From Thioclava sediminum (GTDB taxonomy: Bacteria > Pseudomonadota > Alphaproteobacteria > Rhodobacterales > Rhodobacteraceae): a stretch of 64,000 bases of DNA. The notes beneath the pieces are model-generated. The model saw only the letters and a list, made by a program, of their open reading frames with translations. It was not told the DNA's origin and made no database searches. The first letter of the stretch is position 1, and every line of letters begins with the position of its first letter. Location: positions 394,821 through 458,820 of the forward strand of contig NZ_MPZV01000004.1 in NCBI RefSeq assembly GCF_002020355.1, in the 5' to 3' direction. Positions 18,254 to 26,770 of this stretch are shown here, piece by piece. Both the position numbers and the translations under genes were made by a program.

Positions 18254-18499
18254 TCAGGCCTGCGCTTCGCCTGCGCCCGCTTCGCTCAGCGCATAGCCGC
18301 GGCGCTGCGCTCGGCGACGAAACCGCTCCGCCGCATGGACCGCGTCGCGCAGGTTGGAAAACCACCGCAGACAGGACGCGCCGGTCTGGCCCTGCAGGCC
18401 CCATTCGCGCAGCACGGTATATTCCCCGAACAGGTTGTCGGAGACTTCCACGCGATAGAACCGTCGCGATGTCGGCGTGTGAAGAAGGAGATTGAGCAT
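18254..18499 (-). CDS. WGR domain-containing small protein
   Basis: An 81-residue protein that is almost only a WGR domain. FYRVEVSDNLFGEYTVLREW followed by GLQGQTG (about residues 14-40) and LRDAVHAAERFRRRAQRRGYA match the WGR fold, although the name-giving W-G-R reads W-G-L here. WGR domains occur in PARPs and in bacterial MolR-type proteins and are thought to bind nucleic acid; stand-alone copies are uncharacterised. The ribosome site is weak. It is convergent with the DUF2062 gene, with no terminator visible between them. Confidence 0.82.
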   Translation of the reverse strand: MLNLLLHTPTSRRFYRVEVSDNLFGEYTVLREWGLQGQTGASCLRWFSNLRDAVHAAERFRRRAQRRGYALSEAGAGEAQA

Positions 18500-18603
18500 G
18501 GCAGTGCCCCTGCATCCCGATTTCGTGAAGTGAATCAGAGCGGGGCGGTTTTGGCCAGCGAAAAGAGGTTAACGCCTTGATGTCCGCGATAGAGGCGGTG
18601 TCG

Positions 18604-19314
18604 TCAGCTCCAGCGGACCTCGCCCAGGAAGATATAGCCTGCGCCGTAGATCGTCTTGATAAGGCGCGGGTTTTTCGGATCTTCGCCCAGCTTCGTACGC
18701 AGCCGCGAGATCCGCACATCCATCGCCCGGTCGAAGCTTTCGCCTGCCGCGCCGCCCAAGGATTCCTGCATCTGCGCGCGGGTGATCAGCCGGTTCGGGC
18801 TTTCCAGAAACAGCCGCAGCACTTCGCCTTCGGCATGAGAGAACGACGTCTCGGCCCCGTCCTCCGCCACCAGCAGGTAGCGGTCGAAATGTGCGGTCCA
18901 GCCTGCGAAATGGGCGGTCTGCGCCTGCGCCGGCCCCTCGCTACGCCCCTTGCGCAGGCGCGCACGGATGCGGGCCACGACCTCGGCCGGATCGAAGGGC
19001 TTGATGATGTAATCATCCGCGCCAAGCTCCAGCCCCGTCACCCGGTCCTGCACCTGCGCGCGGCCCGAGATGATGATGATCGCAGCGCCCGATTCCAGCG
19101 CCAGCCGATGCACCAGCGCGAGCCCGTCGCGATCGGGCAGGCCCAGATCGACAAGGCAGACATCGGGGGAGGAGCGCTTCAGCCCGGCTTCGAATTCGGT
19201 CGCGCGGCCGTAGCAGGTCGTGCGGAACCCGGCCTCTTCGAGCGCGTCGGAAAGCATCCGGCGGATTTCGGGCTCGTCGTCGAGGATCGCGACAAGGGGA
19301 TGGTCGGCACTCAT
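18604..19314 (-). CDS. OmpR/PhoB-type response regulator
   Basis: A 236-residue two-component regulator. The receiver domain shows the acidic pair D12-D13 (AILDDEPE), phosphoacceptor D56 (CLVDLGLPDRDG) and K105 (DDYIIKPFDPAEV). The C-terminal winged-helix domain (about 135-232) has DVRISRLRTKLGEDPKNPRL and the closing TIYGAGYIF. Its start overlaps the kinase stop as ATGA, so the pair is co-translated. The divergent acyl-CoA synthetase/ABC operon is separated only by the kinase gene and a 211-base regulatory region bearing an 11-bp tandem repeat, the spacing used by OmpR-family dimers; I infer that this operon is its target. Confidence 0.93.
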   Translation of the reverse strand: MSADHPLVAILDDEPEIRRMLSDALEEAGFRTTCYGRATEFEAGLKRSSPDVCLVDLGLPDRDGLALVHRLALESGAAIIIISGRAQVQDRVTGLELGADDYIIKPFDPAEVVARIRARLRKGRSEGPAQAQTAHFAGWTAHFDRYLLVAEDGAETSFSHAEGEVLRLFLESPNRLITRAQMQESLGGAAGESFDRAMDVRISRLRTKLGEDPKNPRLIKTIYGAGYIFLGEVRWS

Positions 19315-21215
19315 CGAGGCACTCCCGCAAGCAGCGCCGCAAGCTGCGCGGCGGTAAAGGGTTTCTGAAGGACCGGGCAGGGGGCCTGCGCGCGCAGCGC
19401 ATCGCCCGGCGGCAGCGAGGTCATCAGGATCATCGGAACCTGATTGCGGATTTTGCGGGCGAGATCCACCCCGCTGCGCGGTCCGGGCAGCTGGATATCC
19501 GACAGGACCAGCGCGATGTCGGGCAGGTTCAGCAGGGCTTCGGCCTCGGCGATCGTGCCCGCCTCGACGACCGTGTGATCCATCGCCCGCAGCATGTCGC
19601 GGGTGCTAGCGCGAATGTCTTCGTCATCCTCGACCAGCAGCACCATCATCGGCTCGGCTTGGCGGGCGGCGGGTTTCAGCGGCAGGCGCATCGTGACGCG
19701 CGCGCCGTCCTCGGTATTGGCCAGCCGCAGCGTGCCGCCCGCGAGCTTGGTCTGGTCATAGACCATCGACAGGCCGAGCCCGGAGCCCTCATTGCCCTTG
19801 GTCGTGAAGAACGGATCGAGCGCATGTTCGAGCGCCTCATCCGAGAACCCGCCGCCCTGATCGGTCACTGCGATTTCGACCCATGTATCGCGCACCGCGC
19901 GGGCCTCGATCCGGATCGTGCCGCCCTCGGCGCGCATCGCGTGATTTGCGTTCAGGATCAGGTTCAGCAGGCTGTCCTGCAACGGGCCGGGATCGAGCAG
20001 GATCGGGTCTTTCAGATCGCTATTGTCGAAATCGAGCGTCACCGGATCATGGAGCGTAGGCCCCGCCATCGCGGCGAGATCGTCGAAGAGATCGTCGAGC
20101 ACCACCGCCTGCGGGCGCAGCTCGCGCGGGCCCGAGATCGCGGCGATCCGGTCGAGAAGCGTGCCGCCGCGCCGGGCCGCGCCAAGGGTCGCCCGGATCG
20201 CGTCCTGCGCGTCGGCGGGCAGCCCCTCCATCCGTTCGAGCCGCCCCTGCAGTCCGAGGATGATCGTCAGCAGATTGGCGAAGTCATGCGCGAGCCCCGA
20301 GGAAAGCTGTGCTGCCAATTCGCGCTTCGCGGATTGCGCGAGTGCTGCGCGGGCTTGCGCCTCATGCGTGACGTCGGTGGAGAGGATGTAGACCCCGCTC
20401 ACCTCGTTCTTGCTGGCAAGATCGGGGGTCAGTGCGACGCGGATGCGCCGGCCCGACGGGTCATGCGTGATCTCGACGACGCTCGCCTCGCCCGCCAGCG
20501 CGCGCCGAAACCCGGGGGTGATCTTGCGATAGGTCTCGGGGCCGAGCGCCTCGCTCGCATGGTGGCCGACCGCATTGGCGAGCGATCCGGGCATCACGGT
20601 CGACAGGCGCCGGTTGGAAAAGGTGTAGATCAGGTTGCGATCGACGCGCGCGATATGGGCGGGCATCATCTCGGTCACCTGTCGGGTGCGGGCCTCGGTG
20701 ATCGCCAACTGGCGCGAGGTTTCCTCCAGCGCCATGTTGGTTGCGGCCAGTTCCCGGTTCGCCGCCGCCAGAGCCTCGGCATGGTCGAGCAGCTGGTCCG
20801 ACAATTCCTCGGACCGCGCGCGCAACAGCGCCTCTTGCCGCTTCACCGGCGTGATGTCGGTATAGACCGTGACCCAGCCGCCTTCGGGCAGCGGCGCGCC
20901 TTCGACCGAGATCGTGCGCCCGTTCGCCCGCTGGCGCTCCATGTAATGGGCCTCGAAGGCGCGCGCGGTTTCGACCCGCTCGCGGACGGCGGCCTCGATA
21001 TCGTCGACCTCGCCATATTCGCCCCGCGTCACGAGGAAGCGAATCGTATCCTCGAAGGTGGTGCCGGGCTGGGTCAGCGTGTCGGGCAGGTCGAACATCA
21101 GCTGATATTGGCGGTTCGACACGGCCAGCCGCAGATCGCTGTCGAAGATCGACAGCGCCTGTCCGATCAGGTTCAGTCCCGCCTGTGTCAGCCGCTCGCG
21201 GCTCGTTTCGCTCAC
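19311..21215 (-). CDS. Hybrid PAS sensor histidine kinase with C-terminal receiver
   Basis: A 634-residue soluble sensor with no membrane helix. Order: PAS-type domain with IFDSDLRLAVSNRQYQLMFDLP (about 20-125), coiled linker (130-180), second PAS (180-290), HisKA with H310 in SSGLAHDFANLLTIILGLQG, HATPase with N-box LNLILNANHAMR and G-boxes DQGGGFSDEA and GSGLGLSMVYDQ, then a receiver (about 520-634) with LVEDDEDIRAS and LVLSDIQLPGP. The layout resembles the NahK and CrbS C-terminal kinase group. GTG start at 21215 follows a GGAGGGG site. The internal receiver implies a phosphorelay or negative control of the adjacent regulator. Confidence 0.92.
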   Translation of the reverse strand: MSETSRERLTQAGLNLIGQALSIFDSDLRLAVSNRQYQLMFDLPDTLTQPGTTFEDTIRFLVTRGEYGEVDDIEAAVRERVETARAFEAHYMERQRANGRTISVEGAPLPEGGWVTVYTDITPVKRQEALLRARSEELSDQLLDHAEALAAANRELAATNMALEETSRQLAITEARTRQVTEMMPAHIARVDRNLIYTFSNRRLSTVMPGSLANAVGHHASEALGPETYRKITPGFRRALAGEASVVEITHDPSGRRIRVALTPDLASKNEVSGVYILSTDVTHEAQARAALAQSAKRELAAQLSSGLAHDFANLLTIILGLQGRLERMEGLPADAQDAIRATLGAARRGGTLLDRIAAISGPRELRPQAVVLDDLFDDLAAMAGPTLHDPVTLDFDNSDLKDPILLDPGPLQDSLLNLILNANHAMRAEGGTIRIEARAVRDTWVEIAVTDQGGGFSDEALEHALDPFFTTKGNEGSGLGLSMVYDQTKLAGGTLRLANTEDGARVTMRLPLKPAARQAEPMMVLLVEDDEDIRASTRDMLRAMDHTVVEAGTIAEAEALLNLPDIALVLSDIQLPGPRSGVDLARKIRNQVPMILMTSLPPGDALRAQAPCPVLQKPFTAAQLAALLAGVPR

Positions 21216-21274
21216 CTCGCCCCTCCCGCTCCTTGGCTTTTGCTACCACCGGCGGGCGGCGTGGCAAAGCGTGT

Positions 21275-21338
21275 TTCGCTGCGCAGCGAAGCGGTAAGAA
21301 TTCGTTACAATCACGAAAAGATCACGAAAACTTTGACA
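21275..21338. promoter_or_regulatory. Control region between kinase and acyl-CoA synthetase operon: 16-bp palindrome, 11-bp tandem repeat, TTGACA
   Basis: TTCGCTGCGCAGCGAA at 21275-21290 is a perfect palindrome. ATCACGAAAAG (21310-21320) is immediately repeated as ATCACGAAAAC (21321-21331). TTGACA follows at 21333-21338, with no good -10 hexamer 16-18 bases downstream. Direct repeats of 11-bp period at the -35 are the classic layout of an OmpR/PhoB-family activation site. Confidence 0.5.
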
Positions 21339-21426
21339 TGGACTGTCGAGCCATGCCGAACTGTGCGCGGAGGAGCGCCCGGGGCGGTCGAGGGACGCCG
21401 GAGATACCGGCGCGAGGGAGGAAAAT

Positions 21427-23403
21427 TTGGCTGACGCAGTCGCGAAGGGGCAGGAGTCTGCCCAATCGATTCCTGCGCTTTTGGCGCGGAACGTGGCCCG
21501 ATATGGTGGCTACCCCGCCTATCGCGAAAAGGAATTCGGGATCTGGCAGAGCTGGAGCTGGGCCGAAGCGGCCGAGGAAATCCGCGCGATGGCGCTGGGC
21601 TTCCTGAGCCTCGGCGTGGAACGGGGCGATTATATCGCCATCATCGGGCGCAACCGCCCCATGCATTACTGGTCGATGGTCGCGGCGCAGATGTGCGGCG
21701 CGATTCCGGTGCCGCTCTATCAGGACGCGGCGGCCGACGAGATGGCCTATGTGATGGAGCATTGCGGGGCGCGTTTCGTCGTCTGCGGCGATCAGGAACA
21801 GGTCGACAAGATCGTCGAGATCGAAGACCGCATCCACGCGATCACCCATGTCACCTACACCGACAAGCGCGGCATGCGGAAATACGACCATTCGCGCATG
21901 AACGCGCTGGAGGACGTGCAGGCCGAGGGTTGCGCGGGCCATTCGCGCTACGAGGCCGAGCTGGACAAGCGCATCGCAGAGCTGACCTATGACAGCACCT
22001 GCGTGATGCTCTACACCTCGGGCACGACGGGCAAGCCGAAGGGCGTGGTCCTGTCGAACCGCAACATCATCGAGACCGCCAAGGCGTCCTCGGAATTCGA
22101 TCACCTGAACCATAATGACGAGGTTCTCGCCTACCTGCCGATGGCATGGGTGGGCGATTTCATCTTCTCGATCGGGCAGGCTTATTGGTCGGGCTTCACC
22201 GTGAACTGCCCGGAAAGCCCCGAGACGATGATGATCGACCTGCGCGAGATCGGGCCGACCTATTTCTTCGCGCCGCCGCGGGTCTTCGAGAACCAGCTGA
22301 CCTCGGTGATGATCCGCATGGAAGATGCGGGCAAGCTGAAGAAGAAGCTGTTCGACCACTATATGAAGGTCGCGCGCGACGTCGGTCCCGATATTCTCGA
22401 CGGCAAGCCCGTCAGTTTCGGCAAGCGGATGTCCTATGCGCTGGGCAATTTCTTCGTCTACGGCCCGCTCAAGAACACGCTTGGCTTCTCGCGCATTCGC
22501 GTGGGCTACACGGCGGGCGAGGCGATCGGGCCGGAGATCTTCTCCTTCTACCGCTCGCTCGGGATCAACCTGAAGCAGCTCTACGGTCAGACCGAGGCTT
22601 CGGTTTTCATCACCCAGCAGCCCGATGGCGAAGTGCGCGCCGATACGGTGGGCGTGCCGTCCCCGGGCGTCGAGGTGAAGATCGCCGACAATGGCGAGGT
22701 TTTCTATCGCAGCCCCGGCACCTTCGTGGAGTATTACAAGAACGCTGAGAGCACGGCGTCCACCAAGGACCCGGAAGGCTGGGTCGCGACGGGCGATGCG
22801 GGCTTCTTCGAGGAAGACACCGGGCATCTGCGGATCATCGACCGCGCGAAGGACGTGGGCAAGATGGCCGACGGTCGCCTGTTCGCGCCGAAATATGTCG
22901 AGAACAAGCTGAAGTTCTACCCCTCGATCCTCGAGGCGGTGGTGTTCGGCGCAGGCAAGGACCGTTGCACGGCCTTCATCAATATCGACCTCACCGCAGT
23001 CGGCAACTGGGCCGAGCGCAACAACATCTCCTACGCCTCCTATCAGGAGCTTGCGGGCCATCCGCGCGTCTACGAGATGATCCGCGAGCATGTCGAAGAG
23101 GTGAATGAAAGCATCGCCGAAGACCCGATGCTCTCGGGCTGTCAGGTCCATCGCTTCCTGATCCTGCACAAGGAACTCGACGCCGATGACGGCGAGATGA
23201 CCCGCACCCGCAAGGTCCGCCGCAACGTGATCGGCGAGAAATTCGCCGACCTCATCGCGGCGCTCTACGACGGGCGCGACGAGATCTACACCGAAACGGA
23301 AGTGACCTACGAGGACGGGCGCAAAGGCTCGATCAAGGCGACGCTGAAGATCGCCGACGCGAAGGTCGTGGCCCCGAAACAGATGGCGGAGGCGGCGGAA
23401 TGA
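21427..23403 (+). CDS. Long-chain acyl-CoA synthetase (AMP-forming), FAA1/COG1022 type
   Basis: A 658-residue ANL-superfamily ligase that activates a carboxylic acid to its CoA ester via an acyl-adenylate. The phosphate-binding loop LYTSGTTGKPKGVVLSN is at about 195-212; LKQLYGQTEASVFI and WVATGDAGFFEEDTGHLRIIDRAKD are the later adenylation motifs. The COG1022 group usually takes long-chain fatty acids, but some members take aromatic or terpenoid acids. The start is a TTG with GGAGG five bases upstream. Its stop overlaps the next gene as ATGA. Being the first gene of an ABC-transporter operon suggests it activates the imported acid. Confidence 0.9.
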   Translation: MADAVAKGQESAQSIPALLARNVARYGGYPAYREKEFGIWQSWSWAEAAEEIRAMALGFLSLGVERGDYIAIIGRNRPMHYWSMVAAQMCGAIPVPLYQDAAADEMAYVMEHCGARFVVCGDQEQVDKIVEIEDRIHAITHVTYTDKRGMRKYDHSRMNALEDVQAEGCAGHSRYEAELDKRIAELTYDSTCVMLYTSGTTGKPKGVVLSNRNIIETAKASSEFDHLNHNDEVLAYLPMAWVGDFIFSIGQAYWSGFTVNCPESPETMMIDLREIGPTYFFAPPRVFENQLTSVMIRMEDAGKLKKKLFDHYMKVARDVGPDILDGKPVSFGKRMSYALGNFFVYGPLKNTLGFSRIRVGYTAGEAIGPEIFSFYRSLGINLKQLYGQTEASVFITQQPDGEVRADTVGVPSPGVEVKIADNGEVFYRSPGTFVEYYKNAESTASTKDPEGWVATGDAGFFEEDTGHLRIIDRAKDVGKMADGRLFAPKYVENKLKFYPSILEAVVFGAGKDRCTAFINIDLTAVGNWAERNNISYASYQELAGHPRVYEMIREHVEEVNESIAEDPMLSGCQVHRFLILHKELDADDGEMTRTRKVRRNVIGEKFADLIAALYDGRDEIYTETEVTYEDGRKGSIKATLKIADAKVVAPKQMAEAAE

Positions 23404-24221
23404 AAGACATGAACGAAGGTTACGTCACCGCCGACGGCCGCCAGATCGGCGGGGTCATCATGGAGATGAAGAACATCACGCTGCGCTTTGGCGGTGTGGT
23501 GGCGATCAAGGATATCTCCTTCGACATCCGCGAGGGCGAGATCCGCGCGATCATCGGGCCGAACGGCGCGGGGAAATCCTCGATGCTGAACGTCATCTCG
23601 GGCTTCTACATCCCGACCGAGGGCGAGGTGTTCTACAAGGGCATCAAGCGCGGGCCGATGAAGCCCTATCAGGTCGCGCGCCTCGGTATCGCGCGCACCT
23701 TCCAGAACATCGCGCTGTTCGACGGCATGTCGGTGCTCGACAACATCATGACCGGGCGGCTGACCCATATGAAGAAGGGTCTCATGTCGCAGGCGGGCTG
23801 GTGGTGGACGGGTGCCGCCGCCGAGGAGCACGAGAACCGCGAGAAGGTCGAAAAGATCATCGACTTTCTCGAGATCCAGAATATCCGGAAAACGCCGGTG
23901 GGGCGTCTGCCCTACGGCCTGAAGAAGCGGGTGGAGCTGGCGCGAGCGCTGGCCGCCGAGCCGAAGATCCTTCTGCTCGACGAGCCGATGGCCGGGATGA
24001 ACGTCGAAGAGAAAGAGGACATGAGCCGCTTCATCCTCGACGTGAACGACGAATTCGGCACCACCATCGTCCTGATCGAACACGATATGGGCGTCGTGAT
24101 GGACCTCTCCGACCGGGTCGTCGTGATGGATTACGGCAAGAAGATCGGTGACGGCACGCCCGACGAGGTGCGCAGCAATCAAGACGTGATCGACGCCTAT
24201 CTGGGGGTGGCCCATGACTGA
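23400..24221 (+). CDS. HAAT-family ABC transporter ATP-binding protein (LivG-like)
   Basis: A 273-residue cytosolic ATPase. Walker A IIGPNGAGKSSMLNVISGFY is at about 50-69, Q-loop ARTFQNIALFD near 100, the LivG-type signature RLPYGLKKRVELARAL near 175-190, Walker B ILLLDEPMAGMN near 195, and H-loop IEHDM near 226. The N-terminus has about 20 extra residues (MKDMNEGYVTADGRQIGG) before the usual start, and a WWWTGAAAEEHE insertion precedes the helical region. It is translationally coupled to the acyl-CoA synthetase, which is the strongest evidence that transport and activation belong together. Confidence 0.92.
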   Translation: MKDMNEGYVTADGRQIGGVIMEMKNITLRFGGVVAIKDISFDIREGEIRAIIGPNGAGKSSMLNVISGFYIPTEGEVFYKGIKRGPMKPYQVARLGIARTFQNIALFDGMSVLDNIMTGRLTHMKKGLMSQAGWWWTGAAAEEHENREKVEKIIDFLEIQNIRKTPVGRLPYGLKKRVELARALAAEPKILLLDEPMAGMNVEEKEDMSRFILDVNDEFGTTIVLIEHDMGVVMDLSDRVVVMDYGKKIGDGTPDEVRSNQDVIDAYLGVAHD

Positions 24222-24259
24222 GACCATCCGCATCGCAATTCAGACATCGGAGGCGCGTC

Positions 24260-25249
24260 ATGCCTGATATCGTTCTCTATGCCGCCGAGGTGACGCTGAA
24301 CGGCCTGATGGCAGGGGTGCTCTATGCGCTCGTGGCGCTGGGCTTCGTGTTGATCTTCAAAGCCTCTGGCATCTTCAATTATGCGCAGGGCGTGCTCGCG
24401 CTCTTTGCCGCGCTGACGCTGGTCGGCATCCAGAAGGGGCAAGTGCCCTTCGCCCATCTCATCAACGCGATGACGGGCAATCACTACACGAATTTCCCAT
24501 GGGAGGTTCCGGCAATCGTCGCGATCCTGCTGGCGGCGGCCGTGATGGTCGTGCTCGCGATCATCATCGAGAAAGTGGTGCTCAAGCATCTGGTGAACCA
24601 GGCGCCGATCATCCTCTTCATGGCGACGATCGGGATGGCTTACTTCCTCGAAGGCTTCGGGGACGTGATGTGGGGCTCTGACATCAAGACGCTCGATGTG
24701 GGGCTGCCGCAGGGCATCAACGATACCATCGACACCGTCACCTTCAACATGTTCGGCTACGGCTTCTTCATCGACAATCTCGATATCGTGGCGGCGATCG
24801 TCGCGGTGCTGCTGGTGTCGGCGCTGACCGTGTTCTCGCAATACTCCAAGCAGGGCCGGGCGCTGCGTGCGGTGGCCGACGATCACCAGGCCGCGCTGTC
24901 GGTCGGGATCTCGCTGCGCTTCATCTGGATCCTTGTCTGGTCGATCGCGGGCTTCGTGGCGCTGGTTGCAGGCATCATGTGGGGCTCGAAATCGGGTGTG
25001 CAGTTCTCGCTGTCGCTGATCGCGCTCAAGGCGCTGCCGGTGCTGATGCTGGGCGGCTTCACCTCGATCCCGGGCGCCATCGTCGGCGGTCTGATCATCG
25101 GTGTCGGCGAGAAACTGTTCGAACTGCTGATCGGGGCCCCCTTCCTGGGTGGCGCGACCGAGAACTGGTTCGCCTATGTCCTCGCGCTCGTCTTCCTCGT
25201 GTTCCGGCCGCAGGGCCTGTTCGGCGAGAAGATCATCGAGAGGGTCTGA
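24260..25249 (+). CDS. HAAT-family ABC transporter permease (LivH-like)
   Basis: A 329-residue inner-membrane permease with about eight helices. NGLMAGVLYALVALGFVLIF near the start and IFNYAQGVLALFAALTLVG are the LivH N-terminal signature; RALRAVADDHQAALSVGIS is the cytosolic coupling loop, and LGGFTSIPGAIVGGLIIGVGE the C-terminal block. The segment around 90-160 is longer than in amino-acid LivH proteins, with a soluble insertion (GSDIKTLDVGLPQGIND). This kind of extension is seen in members that do not carry branched-chain amino acids; the substrate is unproven. Confidence 0.91.
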   Translation: MPDIVLYAAEVTLNGLMAGVLYALVALGFVLIFKASGIFNYAQGVLALFAALTLVGIQKGQVPFAHLINAMTGNHYTNFPWEVPAIVAILLAAAVMVVLAIIIEKVVLKHLVNQAPIILFMATIGMAYFLEGFGDVMWGSDIKTLDVGLPQGINDTIDTVTFNMFGYGFFIDNLDIVAAIVAVLLVSALTVFSQYSKQGRALRAVADDHQAALSVGISLRFIWILVWSIAGFVALVAGIMWGSKSGVQFSLSLIALKALPVLMLGGFTSIPGAIVGGLIIGVGEKLFELLIGAPFLGGATENWFAYVLALVFLVFRPQGLFGEKIIERV

Positions 25250-25397
25250 CCGATGATCACGACGCTTTCACGCCACGGTGAAAAATTCCTTGATCGAGCC
25301 GCAGGGGTGCGACAAGCTGCCACATGTCGTGGCGTCAAGGGGAGGGGAGCCCAGTGTCGTCGCGCTGATGTGACGATCATTGGGAGGACCGTTACCG

Positions 25398-25580
25398 ATG
25401 AAGACCTGTGCAACCGTGTTCACGATTGGCTGGGGAGCCGCGCTCGCATTCGGATGGATCGCGCTGGCCGCGCCGCCGGAAGAACCGACCACCTTGCAAA
25501 CACTGAATATCGTGCTGGCCGCCTTGGGGGCGGGAGCCGGGCTCTGGGCCTGGGTGAGGATCCGGCGCGGCAACTGCTGA
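25398..25580 (+). CDS. Small two-helix membrane protein inside the ABC operon
   Basis: A 60-residue protein from ATG 25398 with GGAGG ten bases upstream. Residues about 5-26 and 35-54 are hydrophobic and separated by a short loop PPEEPTTLQ; the C-terminus is basic (RIRRGNC), predicting both ends in the cytoplasm. I recognise no family. It lies in a 371-base gap between livH- and livM-type genes of an otherwise tight operon, so it is either an accessory subunit or a passenger. Confidence 0.5.
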   Translation: MKTCATVFTIGWGAALAFGWIALAAPPEEPTTLQTLNIVLAALGAGAGLWAWVRIRRGNC

Positions 25581-25620
25581 CGGGAGACGACGCGCTCTCC
25601 CTGACGAAAGGGAGAGGCTG

Positions 25621-26697
25621 ATGTTTTACCGCGAAGCAGGTGATTTCAAGACATCCTACCGGGAGGACAGTCAGACCTTTCCGATCAAGTTCGACCGGCT
25701 GCGCTATTACGCGGTGCTGGCGGTCGCCTTCGGGATCGTGCCGCTGTTCATCAACGACTACTGGGCGAACGCGGTCGCGGTGCCCTTCCTGATCTACGCC
25801 ATCGCGGCGATCGGGCTGAACATCCTCGTGGGCTACGCGGGGCAGGTCAGCCTTGGCACCGGGGGCTTCATGGCGGTGGGCGCTTATGCCGTCTACAAGC
25901 TGATGACGGCCTTCCCCGACATCAACATCTTCTTCCACGTCATCATCGCGGGGTTCATCACCGCCGCCGTGGGCGTGATCTTCGGCCTGCCGAGCCTGCG
26001 CATCAAGGGCTTCTACCTCGCGGTGGCGACACTGGCGGCGCAGTTTTTCCTCGTCTGGCTCTTCAACAAGGTGCCGTGGTTCTACAACTACTCGGCCTCG
26101 GGTCAGATCAACGCGCCCGAGCGCACCGTCTTCGGCGTCTTCGTGACCGGCGCGCAGACCTCGGCGATGGCGAAATACATGTTCTGCCTCGTGGTGCTGA
26201 CGCTTGTGGCGTTGGTCGCACGTAACCTGACGCGCGGCACGGTGGGGCGTAAATGGATGGCGATCCGCGACATGGACATCGCCGCCGAGATCATCGGGGT
26301 GAATCCGCTGACGACGAAACTGTCGGCCTTTGCGGTCAGCTCCTTCTTCATCGGCATCGCCGGCGCGCTGTTCTTCGCGGTCTACCTTGGCGCGGCGGAA
26401 GTGGGCGAAGCCTTCGGCATCCAGAAGTCCTTCCTGATCCTCTTCATGGTGATCATCGGCGGTCTGGGCTCGATCTTCGGCTCGTTTGCGGGCGCTGCTT
26501 TCCTCGTGCTGCTGCCGGTCTTCCTGAAGAACGTGCTCGTCGGCACGCTCGGTTGGCCCACGGACCTCGCCGCGCATATCGAACTGATGATCGTGGGCGG
26601 GCTGATCGTGGCCTTCCTGATCGCGGAACCGCATGGCCTCGCGCAGCTCTGGCGCGTCGCGAAAGAAAAACTCCGGCTTTGGCCCTTCCCGCACTGA
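25621..26697 (+). CDS. HAAT-family ABC transporter permease (LivM-like)
   Basis: A 358-residue inner-membrane permease with eight to nine helices. AIAAIGLNILVGYAGQVSLG and TGGFMAVGAYAVYKLM are the LivM signature near residues 60-95; RKWMAIRDMDIAAEIIGVNP is the coupling loop near 215-235; IIGGLGSIFGSFAGAAFLVLLPVF follows near 280-300. It pairs with the LivH-like protein. The soluble N-terminal 30 residues (FYREAGDFKTSYREDSQTFP) are unusual for LivM. Start ATG has a good AGGGAGAGG site. Confidence 0.92.
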   Translation: MFYREAGDFKTSYREDSQTFPIKFDRLRYYAVLAVAFGIVPLFINDYWANAVAVPFLIYAIAAIGLNILVGYAGQVSLGTGGFMAVGAYAVYKLMTAFPDINIFFHVIIAGFITAAVGVIFGLPSLRIKGFYLAVATLAAQFFLVWLFNKVPWFYNYSASGQINAPERTVFGVFVTGAQTSAMAKYMFCLVVLTLVALVARNLTRGTVGRKWMAIRDMDIAAEIIGVNPLTTKLSAFAVSSFFIGIAGALFFAVYLGAAEVGEAFGIQKSFLILFMVIIGGLGSIFGSFAGAAFLVLLPVFLKNVLVGTLGWPTDLAAHIELMIVGGLIVAFLIAEPHGLAQLWRVAKEKLRLWPFPH

Positions 26698-26770
26698 CGG
26701 CCGGGCCGCCCAACACAAAGAACCGGGACACGCCCGGCGCAACACTCGAACATTCTGGGAGGAGAACCGA

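Noticed and set aside
19575..21434. 619-codon plus-strand reading frame
   Set aside because: Antisense to the hybrid histidine kinase, which has all expected motifs.
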